From contig CAJWEV010000005.1 of the NCBI GenBank assembly GCA_913031575.1, positions 30,744 to 94,743 of the forward strand: DNA of 64,000 nucleotides, written 5' to 3'. This document shows, one piece after another, positions 49,185 to 57,596 of this stretch. Numbering within the stretch: the stretch's first letter is position 1; the number at the start of each line of letters is the position of its first letter. Made by a program: the position numbers and the translations under genes. Under the pieces are notes generated by a model. That model was not told where the DNA came from. It saw only the letters and a list, made by a program, of their open reading frames with translations, and made no database searches. This DNA is from an uncultured Halieaceae bacterium (GTDB lineage Bacteria > Pseudomonadota > Gammaproteobacteria > Pseudomonadales > Halieaceae).

Positions 49185-50384
49185 TCAGCTCAGCTCCAAT
49201 CGATTAAATTTTCGCGCGGCCGTAAAAGACCAGATGACCAAAAACAGTACCATGAGTGCACTACCGAACCACGCAGTATTGAAGTCTCTCGAGTTCAGCA
49301 ACGCGGCGGCAAACAGGGGTCCAACGATACGCCCCGTAGACGATGCCGATGCTGTCATCCCCATCATTCGCCCTCGATGGCTCGGGTCCACAATCTCTGA
49401 GGCAATGGCATTCAGAAGCGGCAGACACACGGTTGAACCGCAGAATGCGAAAAAGATCATTGCGGGCATCCAAGGCGTGATTTCAGCAGTGGCCACCACA
49501 AATAATGAGATCGCAAATGTCACCGAGCCCACTCGCAATACGTTCATATGACCAAACAACTTAGTGAGTATGGCTAATAAGCCGCCTTGCAGCGTAATCA
49601 TTGCGACACCCACAACGCCAAAAAAGTACCCTACATCTTTGGGACCCCATGTAAATGCATCGGCCACCCAAAGCGGAAAAAGATAGATGATGGAGCTGAC
49701 TGAGGAAGTATGAGTAACGTACTGCATGAGTAGCAGCCTGTTTTGCTTAGGCCGAAGTACGGGCACTGGAACCACATCCTCTGCCGCATCTGAACGTGGC
49801 GATGCAGTCTTAACCATCTTTGCAGGTAACATAGTGTGAGCGCAGACCGCCGCCACAAGCGACATTACTGCAGCGGTGTAAAATGGCAGCGCAAAACTTT
49901 TCGAGTCACCCGTCAACAGCCCACCCAGGACTGGACCCGCGATCAGTCCAAGACCGAACGCCGTGCCCACCAAGCCCATGGCCTTTGCACGTCGCTCTGG
50001 CGGACTGAGATCCGCCATTAATGCGGTGGCTACCGGCAAGCTACCTGCGGCAAGACCGGACAATGCACGCCCGAAATATACCTGCCAAAGCGTACCGGCC
50101 ATGGCGGTGACTATATAGGCTAGACAACTGCAAAGAAGTGCCAAAACAAGCGCCTGTCGCCGTCCTGACTTATCGGAAAGCTTTCCCCAAGCCGGCGATA
50201 CCAAGGCTGCACCCAAAGCATAGGTAATCATAATGAACGCAACGTCTGTTGAATCGCCGCCTAAGCTGGGAGCCATGAAGGGAAGCAAAGGAATGACAAG
50301 CCCAAAGCCAACTAAATCGATAACGATAACGAGGAAGACAAGCCATATCAGAGGGCTATGGCGCGAGGACGTATCGGAAACCAT
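49185..50384 (-). CDS. MFS transporter
   Basis: 12-TM pattern, GKLSDKSGRRQALVLALL, GRALSGLAAGSLPVATALMADLSPPERRAKAMG. Confidence 0.9.
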   Translation of the reverse strand: MVSDTSSRHSPLIWLVFLVIVIDLVGFGLVIPLLPFMAPSLGGDSTDVAFIMITYALGAALVSPAWGKLSDKSGRRQALVLALLCSCLAYIVTAMAGTLWQVYFGRALSGLAAGSLPVATALMADLSPPERRAKAMGLVGTAFGLGLIAGPVLGGLLTGDSKSFALPFYTAAVMSLVAAVCAHTMLPAKMVKTASPRSDAAEDVVPVPVLRPKQNRLLLMQYVTHTSSVSSIIYLFPLWVADAFTWGPKDVGYFFGVVGVAMITLQGGLLAILTKLFGHMNVLRVGSVTFAISLFVVATAEITPWMPAMIFFAFCGSTVCLPLLNAIASEIVDPSHRGRMMGMTASASSTGRIVGPLFAAALLNSRDFNTAWFGSALMVLFLVIWSFTAARKFNRLELS

Positions 50385-50944
50385 TAACTCTCGGTCCAGC
50401 GATGCGTATCCGGGGCGTCGAGTCCAAATAAATCCAAAGCCCTACCGACACTGTGATTCACAATGTCATCCAGACTCTTCGGATTTGCATAAAACGCGGG
50501 AAGTGGCGGCGCTATGACTGCCCCCATTTCCGTGGCAGCCACCATATTGTTCAAATGCCCAAGATGAAATGGTGTTTCTCTAACCATCAGCACTAGACGA
50601 CGACGCTCTTTCAAGGCGACGTCAGCTGCGCGCGTGAGAAGCGATGAGGTAACGCCAGAAGTGATTTCGCCGAGGGTTCTAATGGAGCAAGGTGCAATCA
50701 ACATGCCAAGACTTTTAAATGACCCGCTGGCGATCGATGCACCCACGTCGCGAACTGAGTGCACCTCACACGCCAGGGCTTTTACCTCCCTGGCTGATTG
50801 GTCTAGTTCATAGTGAATCGTAAGCTCAGCTGACTTCGACATTACGAGATGCGTTTCAATATCGAGCACCCTCAGCATCTCGAGAGCCCTGACACCATAA
50901 ATAACACCTGACGCACCACTGATACCGACTACAATACGCTGCAT
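50384..50944 (-). CDS. ubiX: Flavin prenyltransferase UbiX
   Basis: VVGISGASGVIYGVRALEML, LLTRAADVALKERRRLVLMVRETPFHLGHLNNM; TAATG stop/start overlap with the MFS gene. Confidence 0.95.
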   Translation of the reverse strand: MQRIVVGISGASGVIYGVRALEMLRVLDIETHLVMSKSAELTIHYELDQSAREVKALACEVHSVRDVGASIASGSFKSLGMLIAPCSIRTLGEITSGVTSSLLTRAADVALKERRRLVLMVRETPFHLGHLNNMVAATEMGAVIAPPLPAFYANPKSLDDIVNHSVGRALDLFGLDAPDTHRWTES

Positions 50945-51038
50945 AGTTTTTACTCAACTCCGAGCGCTAGAGTATACAAGTAGACGGCATACGACCGAAT
51001 AAATCATCTTATTTTGGTTATACTACGCGCCGGTGAAT

Positions 51039-51055
51039 ATGATACTGTGTATCAT
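51039..51055. promoter_or_regulatory. Zur-like palindromic operator candidate
   Basis: ATGATAC-tgt-GTATCAT perfect 7-bp arms, 53 bp upstream of the small ORF at 51108. Confidence 0.5.
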
Positions 51056-51107
51056 TAATGGTGTAGTTCTGTGTTCTATAAATGGTTAGCAATAAAAACA
51101 AAATCTT

Positions 51108-51371
51108 GTGAAAATTAAACGGCTCATTTCTGCTCTAGCTATCGTTCTCGTCATAGGTCATATGGCGCACGCGGCAGCCCACGAGGTCAGTGCCTATGAG
51201 GCGCACGAATTCGTCGACTACTGTGGCTGCAGTAACGCCGCAGCGGCAGTTGACGCACCGCTTACATATTGCGAACCACAAAAACCGGCTACTTACGACG
51301 TAATTACGACTGGCGTCACACTCTCAACTCACTTCAATAACTATTCATCAAGAGCTCCACCGAAAAAATAA
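51108..51371 (+). CDS. Small exported Cys/His-containing protein of the TBDR operon
   Basis: Signal peptide MKIKRLISALAIVLVIGHMAHAAAHE, then VDYCGCSN...TYCEP; 46 bp upstream of the TBDR. Confidence 0.5.
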   Translation: MKIKRLISALAIVLVIGHMAHAAAHEVSAYEAHEFVDYCGCSNAAAAVDAPLTYCEPQKPATYDVITTGVTLSTHFNNYSSRAPPKK

Positions 51372-51405
51372 ATAAATTCCCCGGCGATTTATTTATTTAT
51401 TTTTT
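51363..51405. promoter_or_regulatory. AT-only hairpin between the small ORF and the TBDR ribosome-binding site
   Basis: AAAAAATAAATAAAT (51363-51377) and its exact complement ATTTATTTATTTTTT (51391-51405), 13-nt loop, directly abutting AGGAG (51406-51410). Confidence 0.6.
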
Positions 51406-51417
51406 AGGAGCTAATTT

Positions 51418-53736
51418 ATGGCACGTTATGCCTTACCTGTGGTTGCGCTTATCGCCGCGCCACTTGCATTTTCACAAGATTCGACGCTCGAAGAGATCGT
51501 AGTCACATCAGCATTTACTCACCAAGTTCAGGGACAAAATGAAAGTTCCGTAATCGTCATCCCCGGAGATGACATCGCTGAAAACTTAACGCAATCATTA
51601 GGCGAGCACTTAAGTTCAACAGCCGGTGTCTCATCAAATAACTTTGGCCCCGCCGTAGGACAGCCCATTATTCGAGGCTTGGGCGGTAATCGAGTCAAAG
51701 TCCTCCAAAATAACCTGGTTGTGAGAGACGTCTCAGGTATTGGACCCGACCATCCCGTAGATATTGACCTTAGCAACGTAGAACAAATCGAAGTTGTTCG
51801 TGGTGCGGCCGCACTATTGCACAGCAATGGCGCTAGCGGCGGCATCATCAACATCGTGGACAATACGATTGCAAGGACTGATATCGAAGAAGCTGCCACT
51901 TACTTATCCGCTGAGCAACAAACCGGCAATGAAGGGGAAGGCTTCAGTGCTGGACTAAAGCGCAACATCGGCGGCTTCAACATCAATTACAGTTTCAGTG
52001 GCTTCGATGCGCAAGACTATGAAATACCCTCGGGCGCCGTGTTTCACGATGACCACGAGGAGGGTCATGACGAAGACCATGACGAAGACCATGACGAGGG
52101 GCACGAAGATCACGACGAGGACATGGGTACGCTTGCCAACTCTGACTTCGAGACAAAAACTCATCGCTTTGGTATTTCAAGGACTGGAGAGTGGGGCTAC
52201 CTAGGCGCTTCATATCAAGATAGTAGCTATACCTATGGTATTCCTTTCCATGGAGAGCATGGACACGAGGAGGGTCATGACGAAGATCATGATGAAGACC
52301 ATGGCGACGAGCATGAAGGTGAAGACCACGATGACCACGAGGGTGAAGAACACCACGATGAGCACGAGGGCGAACGAATCGTGTCTCAAACAGATTCGAC
52401 CGTTCTCAGTCTAGCCGGTCAGTTAAACCTAAATAGCGGACTTGTCCGCAACATTCAGTTCAGTGTCCGTGATACTGACTACGAGCTATTAGAGCAGCAC
52501 GCCGAGGGCGAGCACGACGGTCACGACGATGAAGAGCACGAAGAGCACTCGGAAGGACCCACGCTCTTCTCCAATGACTCCACAGAGGTGCAGGTCGTTC
52601 TAAATCTAGGTTCCGACGAACAACCACGCCGATTAGTTTTCAACCAGGTTTCTGAGAAAGTATCAGTCCTTGGTGAAGAGGCGTTCATGGAACCGGTTAA
52701 GTCCAACGAGACGACAATTGGCGCCTTCGCCGGCTTCAACGTGTCAAATTTCGATATCGATGTCGGCGTTCGTTGGGACGATGTCGAGCGCAAAGGAACT
52801 ATTCGTGAAATGCATCACGAAGAAGATCACGATGAAGACCATGAGGGTGAAGATGACCATGAGGGCGAGGAGCACCACGAAGAGCATGAAGGCTTTGAGC
52901 TAGAGCCCTTCACCTTCAGTGATCAGTCTCTCAGCACTGTGGTCACAATTGGCAGAGGATTAACTGATTCTCTATCAGCTTCATTGAACATGGGACTTGT
53001 CACACGAACACCGTCTGCGATGGAACTCTTCATGAATGGAGAGCACCTCGCCGTTGCTCGGTATGAGGTCGGAGATGCAAATCTCGATGCGGAGGAAGCC
53101 CAAAACCTTGACGTCAACCTGCGCTATGACGACCAAACTTGGTTCGCTAATGCATCAATTTTCCGAAACAGCGTCGATAACTATATATATCTGCGCGATG
53201 AGACAGAAGAAGAGCATGAGGAGCATGAAGAAGCTGGTGAAGAGCACGGTGAGGAGCACCATGATCACGGTGATTTGATGCTCGCTGAATACATGCAGCA
53301 GGACGCAACTTTCAATGGTTATGAAATTGAGATTGGTCGACGCTTCAATGTAGCAGGCGGTCAACTTGAGGTGCGCCTGCAACGCGACCAGGTCAAAGCT
53401 GACTTCTCGGGAGGCGGAAACGTCCCCAGAATTACGCCCTCAAGAAATGTTTTTGCTATGGACTACAGCCGAGGTCTATCTAGTGCAATGGTCGAAATTC
53501 AAGATGTCGATCGTCAAAACTTAATCAGTGGTTTTGAAACGCCGACGTCTAGCTATCGGATGGTGAATGCCCGGCTGTCCCATAGTATTGATCTTGGAGA
53601 CGGTGCCGTACTTACGGTCAGTGCTTTCGGACGTAATCTAACTGATGAGATTGCCCGACGTCATACGTCGTTTGTAAAAGATGACGTGCCGCTTGCGGGA
53701 CGCAACATTGGGATAAAGGCGAGCCTGTCGTTCTAA
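51418..53736 (+). CDS. TonB-dependent receptor with five His/Asp/Glu-rich inserts (ZnuD-like, putative zinc uptake)
   Basis: Plug IIRGLGGNRVKVLQNNLVVRDVSGIGPDHPVDIDLSNVEQIEVVRGAAALLHSNGASGGIINIVDN; ends GIKASLSF. Confidence 0.9.
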   Translation: MARYALPVVALIAAPLAFSQDSTLEEIVVTSAFTHQVQGQNESSVIVIPGDDIAENLTQSLGEHLSSTAGVSSNNFGPAVGQPIIRGLGGNRVKVLQNNLVVRDVSGIGPDHPVDIDLSNVEQIEVVRGAAALLHSNGASGGIINIVDNTIARTDIEEAATYLSAEQQTGNEGEGFSAGLKRNIGGFNINYSFSGFDAQDYEIPSGAVFHDDHEEGHDEDHDEDHDEGHEDHDEDMGTLANSDFETKTHRFGISRTGEWGYLGASYQDSSYTYGIPFHGEHGHEEGHDEDHDEDHGDEHEGEDHDDHEGEEHHDEHEGERIVSQTDSTVLSLAGQLNLNSGLVRNIQFSVRDTDYELLEQHAEGEHDGHDDEEHEEHSEGPTLFSNDSTEVQVVLNLGSDEQPRRLVFNQVSEKVSVLGEEAFMEPVKSNETTIGAFAGFNVSNFDIDVGVRWDDVERKGTIREMHHEEDHDEDHEGEDDHEGEEHHEEHEGFELEPFTFSDQSLSTVVTIGRGLTDSLSASLNMGLVTRTPSAMELFMNGEHLAVARYEVGDANLDAEEAQNLDVNLRYDDQTWFANASIFRNSVDNYIYLRDETEEEHEEHEEAGEEHGEEHHDHGDLMLAEYMQQDATFNGYEIEIGRRFNVAGGQLEVRLQRDQVKADFSGGGNVPRITPSRNVFAMDYSRGLSSAMVEIQDVDRQNLISGFETPTSSYRMVNARLSHSIDLGDGAVLTVSAFGRNLTDEIARRHTSFVKDDVPLAGRNIGIKASLSF

Positions 53737-53766
53737 CCAATGCTCCGCGAAGCTACAATAAAACTG

Positions 53767-53799
53767 AAAAGGGCTGACAAAACGTCAGCCCTTTTTTTT
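53767..53799 (+). terminator. Rho-independent terminator
   Basis: AAAAGGGCTGAC-aaaac-GTCAGCCCTTTTTTTT. Confidence 0.92.
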
Positions 53800-53809
53800 G
53801 GCTTTCTGG

Positions 53810-54196
53810 TCAGCTAACTGCCTTCAACTGCTCCAGCATCTCACCCATCTGTTTCCAGACAGCGTTCACCGCTTTGAGTGGTCGGACCATCACTTTGAAT
53901 TCGACAATTTGATCACCAGCAAAGGTGATGATGTCCACGCCGTTCACGAAGATTCCATCCACCTTCACTGTGAACTCCAGGACAGCATGATTATCCTGAA
54001 CCACCTCTCGCACGTACCTAAAGTCCTCATAGAGTGCCTTGTTAGCGGCCCGTAAATAGGCATAAGTGATATCGCGGCCCTCCTGGGGGGTATGAACCAC
54101 AGGTGATATAAAAGTACAGTCTGGGTGAAGCAAGTCATAGAGGGCCTCCATATCCCCCTCTTTCATTACATGGTGCCACCGCTCTAATCCGTTCAT
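53810..54196 (-). CDS. SnoaL/NTF2-like family protein
   Basis: MKEGDMEALYDLLHPDCTFISPVVHTPQEGRDITYAYLRAA... VLEFTVKVDGIFVNGVDIITFAGDQIVEFKVMVRPL. Confidence 0.78.
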   Translation of the reverse strand: MNGLERWHHVMKEGDMEALYDLLHPDCTFISPVVHTPQEGRDITYAYLRAANKALYEDFRYVREVVQDNHAVLEFTVKVDGIFVNGVDIITFAGDQIVEFKVMVRPLKAVNAVWKQMGEMLEQLKAVS

Positions 54197-54250
54197 ACAA
54201 GCTCCATTTTTTTATACTGCTTATCTTAGCAGGAGTAAGATTTCAAAAGA

Positions 54251-54628
54251 TTAAGGTTGCGATAGCGATGCATCATAGTCCCTCTGCGCCTTCACCCTAA
54301 TCTCATAAGCTGCTTGACCACGCAGTCGCTCTGACGAGCGCATCCGCAAATCCCGGCGACGTCTTTGAGCAGCGGCTAACTGCTTGGCAAAAAACGAGGC
54401 TTGATACTCACCTGCCAAGAGCAGGTCAATTAGTGCGATATCAATACCAAGACGATACGCAATCCGGCTGGGTCTGATTCGGTTCGCATGAAATTCCGCA
54501 ACCAGACGAATCTGCTTTGCCTCACTGAGATCACAGTCGCGTGAATAACCCAGGGGCGGATTGGGTGCTCGGCTGCTGTTATGTTGGATTGTCACGAAAG
54601 AAACATCCTGCCAGTTATCAGCGCCCAC
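54251..54628 (-). CDS. Conserved-looking hypothetical with HTH-like segment
   Basis: ORF of 125 aa; EFHANRIRPSRIAYRLGIDIALIDLLLAGEYQ; family not recognised. Confidence 0.45.
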   Translation of the reverse strand: MGADNWQDVSFVTIQHNSSRAPNPPLGYSRDCDLSEAKQIRLVAEFHANRIRPSRIAYRLGIDIALIDLLLAGEYQASFFAKQLAAAQRRRRDLRMRSSERLRGQAAYEIRVKAQRDYDASLSQP

Positions 54629-54711
54629 AACGCAGCGTGAGTGCCCGACTTATTTCAATATCAACTTGAGCAAAATACAAGGTTTGCTGTAAAAACCCTA
54701 GTCAGTTCTGA

Positions 54712-55689
54712 TTGGTTTTGGGGGAAACGCAGATGGGCGCTATAAAGATGCCTTATCCGGCGATCATTGCGCATCGAGGCGCCTGTGGTTATCTCCCAGA
54801 ACATACATTACCCGCCGTAAAACTCGCGCACGCGTTCGATGCACACTACATCGAACAAGATGTGGTTTTAACATCAGACGACGTGCCAATAGTGCTGCAT
54901 GACGTAACACTTGAACTCACAACCAATGTAGCAACTTTGTTTCCAAAACGGCATCGAGGCGATGGGCTCTTTTATGCCATTGACTTCACGCTCGAAGAGA
55001 TAAAAGCACTAAACGCACATGAAAGGACAGACAGTCTCGGTAACACTGTGTTTCCGGGCCGTTATTCGGGTACGGGGGTTGAATTTAAGGTACCAACCTT
55101 GGCCGAGGAGATTGAAACCGTTGATCGGCTGAATCAGGCATCGGGTAAACGGGCAGGTGTATATATCGAATTGAAGCGCCCTGAGTTTCACGAGCAGGAA
55201 GGCGTAGACATCTACCAAGCCGTCCTAGACGTTCTGACGACATTCGACCGACTTGGCGAAAACGCCGATACAGTAATCCAGTGCTTTGATCCAGAGACAC
55301 TAAAACGCTTTGCCCATGAAGGAATTTTCAAAGGGCCACTTGTACAGCTCGTCCACACTGAGAGTATCGCCAACTGGCGTGGTAACTTCGAGGCCATGCA
55401 TACATTGTCAGGGCTCAAAGAAGTCGCAAAGTATGCACATGGAATCGGCCCTGACGTAAATCTTTTGGAAAATAAGTCTGGCAGCCCCTCCGAAATGGTC
55501 GTGGCAGCCAAAAAACTTGGTCTTTTTTTACATCCCTACACGCTGCGAGCAGATTCGGAATCCATACCCGGTGTAAACTTCGAGGACTTGCATGAAAAGC
55601 TATTCAAAAAGCTAAAAGTAGACGGCGCGTTCACGGATTTTGCCGATCAAACACGCGAACTACTCATACACATGGGGAAAATTTCGTAG
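54712..55689 (+). CDS. Glycerophosphodiester phosphodiesterase
   Basis: IIAHRGACGYLPEHTLPAVKLAHAFDAHYIEQDVVLTSDDVPIVLHD; start may be 54733. Confidence 0.93.
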   Translation: MVLGETQMGAIKMPYPAIIAHRGACGYLPEHTLPAVKLAHAFDAHYIEQDVVLTSDDVPIVLHDVTLELTTNVATLFPKRHRGDGLFYAIDFTLEEIKALNAHERTDSLGNTVFPGRYSGTGVEFKVPTLAEEIETVDRLNQASGKRAGVYIELKRPEFHEQEGVDIYQAVLDVLTTFDRLGENADTVIQCFDPETLKRFAHEGIFKGPLVQLVHTESIANWRGNFEAMHTLSGLKEVAKYAHGIGPDVNLLENKSGSPSEMVVAAKKLGLFLHPYTLRADSESIPGVNFEDLHEKLFKKLKVDGAFTDFADQTRELLIHMGKIS

Positions 55690-57146
55690 TGTCAAACAAC
55701 GCCATCCGCGTGCACCGAAGAACAAAAATTGTCGCTACAGTGGGGCCGGGGAGTGATAGCGAAGATATGATAGGCCGCCTCATTGCTGCTGGGGTGGATG
55801 TGTTTAGGCTGAACTTTAGCCACGGTTCTTTAGAACACCATCAACGCATCGCTGAACGCATACGACGACAGGCGAGACATCATGATCGGTATGTGGGTGT
55901 TCTCGCGGATCTCCAAGGCCCCAAGATTCGAATTGCCGGCTTTGAGACAGGGAGTGTGTCACTCACCGCAGGTGACTCATTCTGTTTGAGCCTCACGGTC
56001 GATGGCGCAAAAGGTAATTCGTCAGCGGTGGGCATTGAATACCAAGACCTTCCGAAAAGCGTAGAAGTCGACGATGTGCTCCTTCTTGATGATGGGAAGA
56101 TGCAGCTTCGAGTAGATAGTGTCTCCGATTCTGACATCGACTGTACTGTGCTAATTGGTGGGGTACTGAGTTCTCGCAAAGGCGTTAATAAACTCGGCGG
56201 CGGTATTGCAGCGCCAGCATTAACAGGAAAAGACAAGGCTGATATTCGGGCTATGGAGGCAATTAAGCCCGATTTCGTTGCAGTTTCTTTTGTCGCAGCA
56301 GTTCAGGATATTGAAGAAGCCAGAGGCCTCCTCCACGAGGCGAATGTTGATGCAGCCATCATCGCAAAGATCGAGCGTGCTGAAGTTGTCGCTGATCGCG
56401 ACCTACTCGATAGCATCATCGACGCCTGTGAGGGGGTGATGGTGGCGCGGGGCGATCTGGGCATTGAAGTGGGTGATGCCGAGCTTATTGGTATCCAAAA
56501 GGATCTCATCTCTAGGACACGTAAACGCGACCGAATGGTCATTACAGCAACGCAAATGATGGAGTCGATGATTAGCAATTCGATGCCAACGCGTGCTGAG
56601 GTGTTTGACGTAGCAAACGCTGTTCTGGACGGCACTGACGCAGTAATGCTTTCGGCCGAGACCGCCGTTGGATCGTACCCAGTAGAGGTTGTGAGAGCCA
56701 TGGCAAATGCAGCGGTCGGTGCGGAGAGTCATCCAGTAGCCAGAACCTCGCGTTACCGGCAGGACAGAGAGTTTAGATCGACACAAGAAACCGTGGCGCT
56801 CTCGGCAATGTATGGTGCCAACCACTTTCCCGGTGTGCGGGGTATTGCTACTCACACGGAAACAGGTGCAACACCCATGCTTATGTCTCGATTGAGCTCT
56901 GGCCTTCCCATTTTCGCTCTAAGTCGAAACCCTGAAACCTTGCAGCGCCTCGCTTTATGTCGTGGGGTCATCCCACTTTATTTTGATATCACCGCCTTTG
57001 ATACGCGGGATGTGGATTCGCGAACAATGGAGTTTTTAAGCGATGCCGGATTTGTCACCAAAGGCGACCACATCTTGATGACCATGGGCACCTTAATTGG
57101 AAAAGCCGGAGCTACAAACTCCATAAAGCTCTTTTCTATCGGCTAA
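55689..57146 (+). CDS. pyk: Pyruvate kinase
   Basis: RTKIVATVGPGS, FRLNFSHG, VMVARGDLGIEVG, ITATQMMESMISNSMPTRAEVFDVANAVLDGTDAVMLSAETAVG. Confidence 0.96.
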   Translation: MSNNAIRVHRRTKIVATVGPGSDSEDMIGRLIAAGVDVFRLNFSHGSLEHHQRIAERIRRQARHHDRYVGVLADLQGPKIRIAGFETGSVSLTAGDSFCLSLTVDGAKGNSSAVGIEYQDLPKSVEVDDVLLLDDGKMQLRVDSVSDSDIDCTVLIGGVLSSRKGVNKLGGGIAAPALTGKDKADIRAMEAIKPDFVAVSFVAAVQDIEEARGLLHEANVDAAIIAKIERAEVVADRDLLDSIIDACEGVMVARGDLGIEVGDAELIGIQKDLISRTRKRDRMVITATQMMESMISNSMPTRAEVFDVANAVLDGTDAVMLSAETAVGSYPVEVVRAMANAAVGAESHPVARTSRYRQDREFRSTQETVALSAMYGANHFPGVRGIATHTETGATPMLMSRLSSGLPIFALSRNPETLQRLALCRGVIPLYFDITAFDTRDVDSRTMEFLSDAGFVTKGDHILMTMGTLIGKAGATNSIKLFSIG

Positions 57147-57329
57147 AACGAACGATTTACGCGATAAAAAAGCTTACCGCCATAAAAGGTTCATTAGACC
57201 TTAGGCGACACAGGGCATATAGTGTTGATTCGCGAGGTGATTCGCCGACGTTGCTACTGCTTCTTTTGCGTTCTCTTAGTGAGTTTGTGCGTTAGCACAG
57301 TTACATTTTTAAACGATAGGTAAAACAGT

Positions 57330-57536
57330 ATGTCTACAGTTACAGGTACCGTTAAATGGTTCAACGAAACCAAAGGTTTCGGTTTCATTGAGCAAGAAGG
57401 CGGACCCGACGTGTTCGTGCACTTCAGTGCTATTCAAGGCGATGGCTTCAAAACCCTTGCAGATGGCCAAAAAGTTGAGTTCACAGTCACAGCTGGCCAA
57501 AAAGGACCGCAAGCAGAGAACGTAGTTCCTGTGTGA
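57330..57536 (+). CDS. Cold-shock domain protein (CspA family)
   Basis: [34 protein letters not shown]1/RNP2. Confidence 0.97.
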   Translation: MSTVTGTVKWFNETKGFGFIEQEGGPDVFVHFSAIQGDGFKTLADGQKVEFTVTAGQKGPQAENVVPV

Positions 57537-57543
57537 AATTTTT

Positions 57544-57589
57544 CCCACACAAAAAAGGCCGCTTTGCGCGGCCTTTTTCCTTATGTGGG
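57544..57589. terminator. Bidirectional-type terminator between csp and the convergent TPR gene
   Basis: AAAAAGGCCGC-tttgc-GCGGCCTTTTT inside an outer CCCACA/TGTGGG stem. Confidence 0.88.
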
Positions 57590-57596
57590 CGCGCGC

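Noticed and set aside
51955-52213. Minus-strand ORFs rich in Val/Met or His/Arg
   Set aside because: Artefacts of the GAC/CAT repeats of the zinc-type TBDR read on the other strand.
52045-53268. Short tandem DNA repeats that could look like a CRISPR or satellite
   Set aside because: They are in-frame codons for His/Asp/Glu tracts inside the TBDR; no constant repeat with unique spacers and no cas genes.
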